From contig JAFEGO010000054.1 of NCBI GenBank assembly GCA_018239845.1, positions 1 to 64,000 of the forward strand: DNA of 64,000 nt, in the 5' to 3' direction. The stretch is from Verrucomicrobiota bacterium (GTDB lineage: Bacteria; Verrucomicrobiota; Verrucomicrobiia; Opitutales; Opitutaceae). The position numbers were made by a program, and so were the translations under genes. How positions within the stretch are numbered: the stretch's first letter is position 1; every line of letters begins with the position of its first letter. Shown here piece by piece: positions 1 to 7,171 of this stretch. The notes below the pieces were generated by a model. The model saw only the letters and a program-made list of their open reading frames with translations, did no database searches and was not told where the DNA came from.

Positions 1-693
1 AATTTGGTCTGCTCGGTATGAAAAAATTCCGATCAAATTTGATGCATATTCACGAAATCCGTATTTAAATACAGTCCGTATAAGCTGAAATTTGATAGGT
101 TCGCGCCGGACTTCTCCAAGCCAGCGGAGACATACTACAATAACTACACCTCGAGAAACCATTTGCACCGCGAGTGCTGCATTTGGCGTTAGTGCATTTG
201 CGGCGGATAACAGCAACATTCCTATTAAAATGCATAATTGCTGCAGAAGCAAGAGTATGTTGCTTTTAGAAACCAAGCCGTCTGCAACCAACAAGCCATT
301 CAAGGACTGCTGTACAACTGCGCTACCAACGAAAAGTGCCATACACAGGGACGGTATAAGAACTAGCCCAGCAACGGCGCTCGGATGAAAAAAATAAAAG
401 AAAAGAGTGAAGCCAATTATGAGAACAATGCATTCGATAGCCCAAAGGCGGTAAATCCCATCAAGCAGCTCACCCTTATTCGCATGATTCTTAGCCGAAA
501 AATAGGTAACGGATGAAGATATTCCAAAGTCGCAAAATTGTGCTGCTAATGTAGCAATTAGCATCAGTAGAGCGTACTCGCCGCGCTTCTCTAACTCCAT
601 TGAGCGGGCTGCAACAGCATCCGCAAAGATGGCTATTAGTAAGGCAGCCATTCGGCCTGCGGTAGCTCCACAAGCTTGTCTCAAGACCTTCAT
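1..693 (-). CDS. Wzx-like polysaccharide flippase, partial (N-terminal 231 residues)
   Basis: The frame is open from an ATG at 693 to the left edge, so the 3' end is missing. The translation starts MKVLRQACGATAGRMAALLI and contains several hydrophobic segments. A stretch reading FGISSSVTYFSAKNHANKGE resembles the early-helix region of O-antigen and exopolysaccharide flippases of the MOP superfamily. Such proteins flip lipid-linked repeat units across the inner membrane. It starts one base after the stop of a 33-residue leader ORF that follows the regulator at 826-1368. The gene is visibly AT-richer than the rest of the window and uses TTA, CTA and ATA codons that are rare elsewhere, which suggests recent acquisition. 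The membrane nature is clear; the family assignment is by pattern only. Confidence 0.72.
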   Translation of the reverse strand, partial: MKVLRQACGATAGRMAALLIAIFADAVAARSMELEKRGEYALLMLIATLAAQFCDFGISSSVTYFSAKNHANKGELLDGIYRLWAIECIVLIIGFTLFFYFFHPSAVAGLVLIPSLCMALFVGSAVVQQSLNGLLVADGLVSKSNILLLLQQLCILIGMLLLSAANALTPNAALAVQMVSRGVVIVVCLRWLGEVRREPIKFQLIRTVFKYGFREYASNLIGIFSYRADQI

Positions 694-694
694 G

Positions 695-796
695 TCAGTG
701 GCTTTTTATATTGTTAATCATCGACAGGGAAAGCTTCGCCCCGTCGCTTCTGTTGTCACGGGCGACCTTGGGAATTTCGGCACTGATATCGGGCAT
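695..796 (-). CDS. 33-residue leader ORF between regulator and flippase
   Basis: ATG at 796, TGA at 697-695, one base before the flippase ATG at 693. It begins MPDISAEIPKVAR. The same 13 residues, with almost identical DNA, form the N-terminus of the ORF that follows the second regulator (start 9684). There are no indels between the two copies over about 21 codons. Homology then stops abruptly after the shared GAAGC. It could be a translated leader that couples regulator and cassette translation, or simply the remnant of a gene start carried along with the duplicated segment. No function is recognised. Confidence 0.45.
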   Translation of the reverse strand: MPDISAEIPKVARDNRSDGAKLSLSMINNIKSH

Positions 797-825
797 GAGA
801 CCAACCCATCCGACCGCAGGCGCGG

Positions 826-1368
826 TCAGGTAAGTTGCAAAAATGTCTTGGCGAGCGGCACGACCGCCCGGGCCTTGCTGTGCCAGGCCTGCAATTGCTT
901 CAGGCGCTGGCGCAGCACCTCCGCGTTTTCACCGGTCTGCGTGGGCACGAGCTGCTTCAATGCTGTCAGCTTGTTATTGCCCGCAGTCAGCTGCTTCTGG
1001 AGGCGTTCCTCCAGCCAGCGGCGGATTAACTTGCGCAGCTCCAGATCCGGCACGAAGCGTTCGCGGCGGTCGCCCTCGCGCTCGACCGCCTTCACCGCCC
1101 CCACCTCGCGCAGGACGCGCAGACCCTGGCTGATCGAACCCTTGCTGATATCGAGGCGTTGCTCAATGTCAGTGAAGCTCAGCGGGTTGGGCGAGGCAAA
1201 GACCACACCGTAGATCGCGGCCACGGACTTGGGCACGCCGAGCAGCTCAGCCGCGTCCAAGAAAAACGACACCATTTGGTGGTCGAATGCCACCACGTCC
1301 GCCGCCCGATCGCCGGGCAACACTAAGGAATCCCGGGGGATTGGAGGAAGTGTTGTCGCGGCTGCCAT
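826..1368 (-). CDS. GbsR/MarR-like transcriptional regulator, copy 1
   Basis: This is a 180-residue protein with a winged helix-turn-helix region around residues 60-105. It includes FTDIEQRLDISKGSISQGL, a recognition-helix arrangement typical of GbsR/MarR-type regulators. A charged wing (EREGDRRERF) and a C-terminal amphipathic stretch probably used for dimerisation follow. It is the first gene of the leftmost polysaccharide cassette. A conserved palindromic motif lies 36-54 bases upstream of its start. A paralogue at 9715-10257 is about 90 percent identical, with the recognition helix and the C-terminal 30 residues unchanged, so both proteins probably read the same operator. The ligand is unknown. 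The helix-turn-helix call is firm; regulation of the neighbouring surface-polysaccharide genes is inferred from position. Confidence 0.85.
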   Translation of the reverse strand: MAAATTLPPIPRDSLVLPGDRAADVVAFDHQMVSFFLDAAELLGVPKSVAAIYGVVFASPNPLSFTDIEQRLDISKGSISQGLRVLREVGAVKAVEREGDRRERFVPDLELRKLIRRWLEERLQKQLTAGNNKLTALKQLVPTQTGENAEVLRQRLKQLQAWHSKARAVVPLAKTFLQLT

Positions 1369-1403
1369 GTCGTGGCTGCGTTAATGGCGCCCCAGCCCAC
1401 TCA

Positions 1404-1441
1404 TTTCAATTCAAAATGAACAGAATCGAGTTACGATTCCG
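1404..1441 (-). promoter_or_regulatory. Candidate operator/promoter element upstream of regulator copy 1
   Basis: The plus-strand sequence tttcaattcaaaatgaaca at 1404-1422 is repeated exactly at 10293-10311, at a similar distance upstream of the paralogous regulator. It contains the inverted repeat TTCA-TTT-TGAA. A second block, gttacgat followed by ccg, is also shared just beyond it. The surrounding bases differ between copies, so these islands look selected. This would fit an autoregulatory operator. Confidence 0.5.
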
Positions 1442-1566
1442 TTTCCGCCTCCCGTCCCGAAATCTCAGTTCCTGCCGCGGCGGGCAGCTCACGAATTTAT
1501 TTACTGCTGATGAACTCCATATTTCACCCACACCACAGAAATGGTGGGCCCCGCGAACTAAAATCG

Positions 1567-2775
1567 TTAGACCCAAAGGGCATAACCCCGTAAGGCGTTT
1601 ATACCCAACAAAAAGCCAACGATCATCAGCGCCAACGCCAACTTGGCACCAATGGGGTATGCGCGATTGCGACCTAGCAGGAGCAGGAAGGGAATCGCCG
1701 CCACCACATAACGGGAGCTGAACTGGGCTACGATAGCACCGCAGCTAATTATCACCAGAACTGCGCTCCCGATCCAGACAGCATCAGTGGTGCTGCGGTT
1801 AGCCCAAGCCTCGGCAGCCACGCTAAAGAAATAGCCAAAAGCCAGTCCTATTCCGGCACCGAAAAAAGCCCGGCTGAATATTGCGGCGGAGTAGCTGTGC
1901 TCCGGAAAAAGCGTCAGAAGCACAGGCTCCTCAATTAGCCCGAGCGCGATATTGCCGATCAGCGTCGTCGAGAGCGCTACCAACATCCATCGGTTGAGCA
2001 CGTAGCCCGGATTGATGATGCAGCCCATGACCGCGCAGTAGATCCCTGCCTGGATGACATGCGGCAGAGAAAAGCCTCCGCTCAAATGCTCTTGGCCCGG
2101 GGGCGTAAGGCCACCCCAAAGCATAAGCAGCGTCTCCAGCGCGACGGTGGGTAGCACTGCGAGGAGAATTAACTCGACGAATTTTATCCGTTCCACGGCG
2201 TACCACAATGCAGCGAGAGGCAGCGCAAAGATGAGCGAAGTCTGCCGCGTAAGGACAGCCAGCGCGAACAAGGTCCCGGACAGGATGATGCGCGCCAGTC
2301 GATTCCATGGCGCCCAGACCATCGCAAACGCCCCCAGAGCAAACGCAAGCGCGAGCATTTCTGTGAGGGCCAGCGCGCCCGAAACAACAAAAGGTGTACA
2401 ACCTAAGAGCAGCGCCGCCGGAAGGGGGGCCGCTCCCGTAGACTTGCTTTGCTTCAGCAAGAATGCCGTCAGAAAATATACCCCAATAGCAGATAACCAT
2501 ACAAAGAGCCTCACCGCCCGCACATCGGGTGTGATACAGCCGATCAACGCCGAACTGAGGGGGAAAATCGGTCCAACAGCCGAAGGACTTTTCTCAGTGA
2601 AAATATCGCGCCAAGGTCGGCCTGCCGCTAACTCGTCCACCCGTTCCAGATGATAGCGCTCGTCATAAATGCGCTCGCGTGTGCTAGTCAAAATGCCCAC
2701 CAGTAACACGAGGGCGAACAATGCAGCACACCACGCGAATAGTTTCGTGGAGTTCAATTGAAGACGGATGTGCAT
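1567..2775 (-). CDS. Polytopic membrane protein, GT-C (ArnT/PMT-like) glycosyltransferase candidate
   Basis: This 402-residue protein has roughly ten hydrophobic segments. The first is at residues 12-30, followed by a loop reading RERIYDERYHLERVDELAAG. Acidic residues in the first external loop are a feature of GT-C transferases that use polyprenyl-phosphate sugars. The protein is shorter than ArnT (about 550). It lies at the 3' end of the polysaccharide cassette and reads toward regulator copy 1. A start at the ATG at 2775 gives a short charged N-terminus before the first helix. It could instead be a polymerase-type (Wzy) protein. The membrane topology is clear; the enzymatic class is tentative. 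Confidence 0.6.
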   Translation of the reverse strand: MHIRLQLNSTKLFAWCAALFALVLLVGILTSTRERIYDERYHLERVDELAAGRPWRDIFTEKSPSAVGPIFPLSSALIGCITPDVRAVRLFVWLSAIGVYFLTAFLLKQSKSTGAAPLPAALLLGCTPFVVSGALALTEMLALAFALGAFAMVWAPWNRLARIILSGTLFALAVLTRQTSLIFALPLAALWYAVERIKFVELILLAVLPTVALETLLMLWGGLTPPGQEHLSGGFSLPHVIQAGIYCAVMGCIINPGYVLNRWMLVALSTTLIGNIALGLIEEPVLLTLFPEHSYSAAIFSRAFFGAGIGLAFGYFFSVAAEAWANRSTTDAVWIGSAVLVIISCGAIVAQFSSRYVVAAIPFLLLLGRNRAYPIGAKLALALMIVGFLLGINALRGYALWV

Positions 2776-3254
2776 CGGGTATTTCAGAATTTCAACTCCT
2801 AGCCTCGTTCAACTAAGATCATTCTGTCGCATGGGATGCGCGAGCCAAATATCCTTTCACGCTAAAAGCCGAGGGCTGGATGAAGTAAAGAGACCCATCG
2901 AAAGTACGGACTGCGCTGCCGAGCGCATCGCAGCAATGCCAGCCTGAGCACCCGGCAAGTGTACAGAGCGTGGCCGAACACGGGCGCAAATGGCGCATGT
3001 AAGGCGCTTCAAATATACGACGGCAATGATGAGCGACACGCAGTAGGCGTGATTGAATGGAGTCTAAAGTTGGTCCTGTGGCCCATTTTTGGCTGGTGCT
3101 GCGCCCGACAATTTGTTATTTTGAGAAAGTAATTCTTAAGCGTCACCTCACTAAAAGTAACGTTTCGGTAAATCGACTCGAGTGATCTCGACCGAGCACG
3201 AATGAGGTTGGGAGCATGTACGATTGTGTCCGATTATTTTTCTACCAGAGAGCC
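2776..3254. other. 479-base gap without a recognisable gene
   Basis: The gap is noticeably AT-richer than the window average. The only ORF (2857-3039, minus, 60 residues) has no recognisable features and no ribosome-binding site. I see no transposase remnant, tRNA or strong hairpin. It separates the GT-C-like gene from the GT2 gene and may hold the promoter of the former or decayed coding sequence. Confidence 0.5.
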
Positions 3255-4016
3255 TTAACACCCGTTTGAGGGGCGGTGAGTCCCTGGCGGGATGTCAAGG
3301 TGCATGTAGCGCTTGACCAAGGCGACGGGCCAGGGAATGCGGAGCAACTCCAGGCTCGTTTCGTTGCGCATCGTCAAAAAGTCCTGCCGGTCCATGTTGC
3401 GCGCCACCGGCGTGTAGTCGTGATACATGGTCAGCGCCGGATAATGAAAGATATCCCAACCGTGCAACAATGCCCGGTAAGACAAGTCGCGCTCTTCGTT
3501 CTGTTTCACCAGCCAAGGGGAATAGCCACCCAGTTCCCGGTATCCGGCGGTCCGGCACATGAAGGCGCAGGCGGCGAACATCCGCACGGGATAGGGCTCC
3601 CGCCGCTGGCTCGGATTCATCGGTTTGCGTGCGCGGCCTTCGACGTAGGGAAAGGACAAGCCGAATATCTCCGGATGCGCCTGGAGGTAACCCACTGCTT
3701 CACTCACACTGCCGTCGATGGGATAGGAGTCGTCATCGCAAGAGAGCAGGTAGGGCGTGCGGCAGGCTTGGGCGATTTCGTTGCGCGAGGGGATCACACC
3801 TTGCGAGGTCTCGTGCCGGATCAGCCGCAGGGGGAACGGCAGCGGGCCGAAGGTCGCGGGATCGATCGGCGGCTGTGAACCATCGTCCACCAGCAGGAGT
3901 TCGGCTGCCTCCGGCGCCATGCGTGCGAGTTCGCGCACGGTTTCGGCCACGACGGCAGGACGGTCCTTGGTCGTGATCGAGATCGTGAAAACAGACTCCG
4001 GGGATCTATGGTTCAC
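3255..4016 (-). CDS. GT2 family glycosyltransferase
   Basis: This 253-residue GT-A fold transferase probably adds a sugar to a lipid-linked repeat unit at the cytoplasmic membrane face. It shows the N-terminal nucleotide-binding strand FTISITTKDRP, the motif LLLVDDGSQPP, and LLSCDDDSYP as the DxD-type metal/nucleotide-sugar motif. NEERDLSYRALLHGW fits the family's acidic catalytic region. The GTG start at 4016 is chosen because it overlaps the stop of the preceding fucosyltransferase as GTGA and puts the family's first strand near the N-terminus. A longer reading frame to 4082 would overlap the upstream gene by about 70 bases. Donor and acceptor are unknown. Confidence 0.85.
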   Translation of the reverse strand: MNHRSPESVFTISITTKDRPAVVAETVRELARMAPEAAELLLVDDGSQPPIDPATFGPLPFPLRLIRHETSQGVIPSRNEIAQACRTPYLLSCDDDSYPIDGSVSEAVGYLQAHPEIFGLSFPYVEGRARKPMNPSQRREPYPVRMFAACAFMCRTAGYRELGGYSPWLVKQNEERDLSYRALLHGWDIFHYPALTMYHDYTPVARNMDRQDFLTMRNETSLELLRIPWPVALVKRYMHLDIPPGTHRPSNGC

Positions 4017-4894
4017 AACCAGTCGTTCTCCACTTGTATCCAGTCGGTCCGTCGCAAACGCCGCGAGGCGTTGCGCCCCCACCGCTCATCCAAGGCGAAC
4101 CAACGTGCGGGCATCACCACCGATTTTCCCGCCGAACGGTGTGCTGCAGCCCACCAGCTAAAGGAGGAATTGGCGATCACGACCCGGCGAAAACGGCTCA
4201 GTCCGAAAAAATCCTGCCACATATCGCGGCGTCCGGCGTAACGCACCCCGTCTTTTCTGCAATGCGAGACAAACCAGTCCGCCGCATCTTCGGTCTCGCT
4301 AAAGACCGTCACAGGGCGGTCCGAACCAAGCGCATCCAGCGCCGCACGATAGTAGCCGGGTCCGAGCAAACCGTGCCGACGGCGGTTTTGTTCGTCCGAT
4401 TTGTAATCACCCCAACGCAGGTGCACCGCGATGCCTTCGTCTTCTACCCCGGTCTCCGCACCGGCACCCGCCTGCGGCAGGGCATTGAGGCGGCGGTCCA
4501 TCACATCCAGCACTTCCTTGTCGACGAATGTCACATTCTGCCAAAAGCCGACGGCCCAGACCGGAGGGCGGGTTGGGACTGGCGCACTGTCACTACGGCC
4601 TTCGTCATCCAGAAACAAGACCGGCGTGCGGCCCAAACCGGTGGCGCGAACCATCTTTAGCAGCAGGGCGTTATATTTGCCGCCCAACCAGTACGCACGC
4701 CGCCAGCCGAGCTCACTCCGCTTGGTCGCGAACGCTGCGCCCCCACACAACGACAAGGGAAGCGCCGTGCGACCCGATCCCGCGAGCCCCGTGGTATCGT
4801 AAACGACCTCGCGGCCAAACCTACGGCCCAGCCACTCTCCCAATGCCACTTGGAACAGTTGGTTTCCAAAACCGCAATCCAGTCGTACGACCAT
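4013..4894 (-). CDS. GT11 family alpha-1,2-fucosyltransferase
   Basis: This 293-residue enzyme transfers fucose from GDP-fucose. The N-terminus reads MVVRLDCGFGNQLFQVALGE, the typical GT11 opening. The motif IAVHLRWGDYKS corresponds to the HxRRGDY GDP-binding motif, with W in place of the second R. VIANSSFSWWAAA is the conserved C-terminal motif. The ATG at 4894 is preferred because GT11 proteins begin exactly there. A longer frame to 4990 would overlap the upstream gene, and a GTG at 4936 is a further alternative. The stop overlaps the start of the GT2 gene. The product would put a fucose branch or linkage in the cassette's polysaccharide. Confidence 0.88.
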   Translation of the reverse strand: MVVRLDCGFGNQLFQVALGEWLGRRFGREVVYDTTGLAGSGRTALPLSLCGGAAFATKRSELGWRRAYWLGGKYNALLLKMVRATGLGRTPVLFLDDEGRSDSAPVPTRPPVWAVGFWQNVTFVDKEVLDVMDRRLNALPQAGAGAETGVEDEGIAVHLRWGDYKSDEQNRRRHGLLGPGYYRAALDALGSDRPVTVFSETEDAADWFVSHCRKDGVRYAGRRDMWQDFFGLSRFRRVVIANSSFSWWAAAHRSAGKSVVMPARWFALDERWGRNASRRLRRTDWIQVENDWL

Positions 4895-4938
4895 TGGTTT
4901 CAGTGCGAGATCGATTGAGCTGTTCGGCTTCGACACGA

Positions 4939-5850
4939 TCAATTCCGATAGCTGTGAAACGACAGCGATTTCCAGTCTTTCCCGTAGCACTCGTGCAATT
5001 CGGCGAGAGGACGGAGCAACCCCCGTGAAAGGCTGGTGTTATAAAATGGCCGTTCCTGCATCACATCCGGATGGCGGTGCCACATCCAATACGCATAATT
5101 ATCATAATCCGACGTGCACGACGGCTCGTCGGGTGAAGCACAGCTCCGATAAGCCTGATCCCAAGGCACGCCGTGCCGGCCCTCCAACTCAGCTTTCATT
5201 TGGCGCAAGTAGTCGCGGTTGAAGAGCATCATGTGCGCCGTATAGGAAATCGACCGCGGCGCCGGATATCCGAACAGTGCCCGAAAAGCGGAAAGATAAG
5301 GCGGGTGCCATTCACCGCTTGTGAGGACGAAATACCTGCCGCCATGAGTGAAGACATGTCGCCGGACCAAGATCGTATCGGAATCCAGGACAAGGTAATG
5401 GCTCCGCTGCACCAATCCGGCCGCCGCCAGCTTGAGCAGCTGTTGAAACAACCATCCACTGCGATCCTGTCCGAGGGCCACATAAGGCACCGCCTCCTTA
5501 CCGTAGCCGAGCAACGATCGTTCGTCGGCAAACACGCAGCCTTGCGCCCGGCAAAATTCGACGGTGGCGGCGCTGTGTGGCGCGACAATGTAGATCGTAC
5601 CGATGGGGTGCCCGACATGACGGCGCACCCCGGCAAGCACTTCGTTCAGCAGGTCCAAATCCTTGGGCACAGTCGGGATCACGACATCGATTTCGACCCC
5701 ATCCGGCAGGGCATCGTCGTTAAAACCCATGCGGAACAACCATGCCGCACATAGCTTGTGCCATGCGGCGAACCGCCGCATGGGAATGCCCCCACCGCGC
5801 AGCCGTTGCTTTATCCCGGCAAGATAGATGTGCGGTAGACTCGGGCTCAT
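4939..5850 (-). CDS. DUF6492-type glycosyltransferase-like protein
   Basis: This 303-residue protein has a GT-A-like core: DVVIPTVPKDLDLLNEVL near residue 53, YIVAPHS, SGWLFQQLLKL, and YLVLDSDTILV, which supplies a DxD-like motif. The pattern matches the DUF6492 family seen in polysaccharide clusters, thought to be glycosyltransferase-related. It starts seven bases after the flippase stop and is followed by the fucosyltransferase, so it is co-transcribed with both. The biochemical role is unproven and the family assignment is from memory of its motifs. Confidence 0.72.
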   Translation of the reverse strand: MSPSLPHIYLAGIKQRLRGGGIPMRRFAAWHKLCAAWLFRMGFNDDALPDGVEIDVVIPTVPKDLDLLNEVLAGVRRHVGHPIGTIYIVAPHSAATVEFCRAQGCVFADERSLLGYGKEAVPYVALGQDRSGWLFQQLLKLAAAGLVQRSHYLVLDSDTILVRRHVFTHGGRYFVLTSGEWHPPYLSAFRALFGYPAPRSISYTAHMMLFNRDYLRQMKAELEGRHGVPWDQAYRSCASPDEPSCTSDYDNYAYWMWHRHPDVMQERPFYNTSLSRGLLRPLAELHECYGKDWKSLSFHSYRN

Positions 5851-5857
5851 ATCCTGT

Positions 5858-7171
5858 TCAGACTTGGGATGGATTGAATGCCGCGGTCATGTAAACCGCA
5901 GCCATGAGGGCAAGTCCCGCGCCCTTGCCGTAGAGGGGCGCCAACTCCGCGACCTGATCCTTCAAGACGAAGGAGACCGCCAGATAAATCACCGCGCCCA
6001 GCAATGCCGTCCGCATCACCATGATCTCGCGCCCGCTATAGTTCAGCACGGCGATAAAGATGAGACAGAGGCAGTTCAGCAGACTGACAAGGACCATTAG
6101 AACGAAAGCCGGGGCGGCTGCGGCAAACGCCACACCTAGGACAAGCCGGACCGCAAGGGCTCCGCCCAGCAAAGCCGCAACCGCACCGATCAGCAGGCCG
6201 GGCCCGAGCCAGCGGAAGACGGCACCGAGCTGCTCGACGACCACCTCGCCGCCCTGGCCGCTCCAATCCAGAATACGGGCGGTAAGCACCACGGGGACAA
6301 TCGTGATGAAACTCTGCGCGGCATTGTTCATCGTCAGAGCCGCCCGATACGCTCCCGCTGGATGGTCGCCGAAGAAATATGCGACAAACAGTACATCCGT
6401 GGCCATGATCGCACCGGTCACGTTGGTGGCGATGAGCGGATAATTCTCCCGAGCCCGGGCACCGATGTCAGCCAGCCACCGATTCACAGTCTGGCGTCCA
6501 TCCAACCACGGTCCGCCCAATTTGCGTTTCGCGTAGCCGAGCGTGCCAATCAGCGCAAAGAGATTGGCCGCGGCCAGCGCGATCAAGTAGGTTTCCACTG
6601 ATGGGTATAGCACCACCAGCACAAGATACAGCAGACAGTTGGCGCCCGCCGTACCCAGCTGAATCCAACCCCAGGCGCGCAGGCTGTCATTGCCTTGGTG
6701 AAACCACTGCACGGTGAGCGAAGACGAGGTGATGGCCAGCACCGCGCAGCAAATCGTGACCACCGAGTGCATCGACCCAGCCGCCGATCCTACGCGGAGG
6801 AGCAGCATCAGGCCGACGCCCGCCACTGCCAGCAGGCCGCCGAGGAACAGCCGCATGCCCAGCAGCGACACGAACACCTGCAAACGTCGGGGTGGCTCTG
6901 TATGTGCGATCACCTGGGCTCCCCGAACATCGATACCTAAGTCCCAAATCAGGGCCAGTAGCGGAGTCAGCGCGACCAGCTCTGCCGCTATGCCCACCTT
7001 GTCCGGTCCAAGCACCCGGAGCGCGCTTGCCACTCCAAAGAATGACAATAACCGGGCTCCTAGCTGCGCCAAAGCCAAGCCCATCGCATCACCGAACACC
7101 CGCCCTCCGGATTGCAGCTTCAACACGGCTTTCCCCACACCTACGCCCGGTTGCGTGGCACCGACATTCAT
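5858..7171 (-). CDS. Wzx-like oligosaccharide flippase (MOP superfamily)
   Basis: This 437-residue protein has about twelve hydrophobic segments. A typical N-terminal section reads VFGDAMGLALAQLGARLLSF and then FGVASALRVLGPDKVGIAA. It should export lipid-linked repeat units made by the neighbouring transferases across the inner membrane. The ATG at 7171 is chosen because it overlaps the upstream gene's stop as ATGA. The longer open frame to 7384 lies inside that gene and has no membrane character. This is a second flippase besides the partial one at 1-693, consistent with two separate polysaccharide cassettes. Confidence 0.82.
   Translation of the reverse strand: MNVGATQPGVGVGKAVLKLQSGGRVFGDAMGLALAQLGARLLSFFGVASALRVLGPDKVGIAAELVALTPLLALIWDLGIDVRGAQVIAHTEPPRRLQVFVSLLGMRLFLGGLLAVAGVGLMLLLRVGSAAGSMHSVVTICCAVLAITSSSLTVQWFHQGNDSLRAWGWIQLGTAGANCLLYLVLVVLYPSVETYLIALAAANLFALIGTLGYAKRKLGGPWLDGRQTVNRWLADIGARARENYPLIATNVTGAIMATDVLFVAYFFGDHPAGAYRAALTMNNAAQSFITIVPVVLTARILDWSGQGGEVVVEQLGAVFRWLGPGLLIGAVAALLGGALAVRLVLGVAFAAAAPAFVLMVLVSLLNCLCLIFIAVLNYSGREIMVMRTALLGAVIYLAVSFVLKDQVAELAPLYGKGAGLALMAAVYMTAAFNPSQV

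Larger units (their letters stand above)
733..1441. repeat. Long direct repeat, copy 1 (regulator plus flanks)
   Basis: This segment matches 9621-10332 in the same orientation. It covers the leader ORF start, the whole regulator gene and the upstream palindromic motif. The protein-coding part differs at about 18 of 180 residues by eye. The homology boundary on the leader side falls at the sequence gcttcgccccgtcgctt in both copies. Confidence 0.85.

Noticed and set aside
92-673. ORFs at 92-388 plus and 491-673 minus
   Set aside because: They overlap the edge-running flippase frame and have no recognisable protein features.
629-1213. Plus-strand ORFs over the regulator (629-1213, 835-1029, 843-1133) and their counterparts at 8812-10242
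   Set aside because: They are antisense to the well-supported regulator and hydrolase genes and are rich in Arg and Ser, as GC-rich shadows are.
2857-3039. 60-residue ORF in the 2776-3254 gap
   Set aside because: No family, no ribosome-binding site, and the region lacks codon bias.
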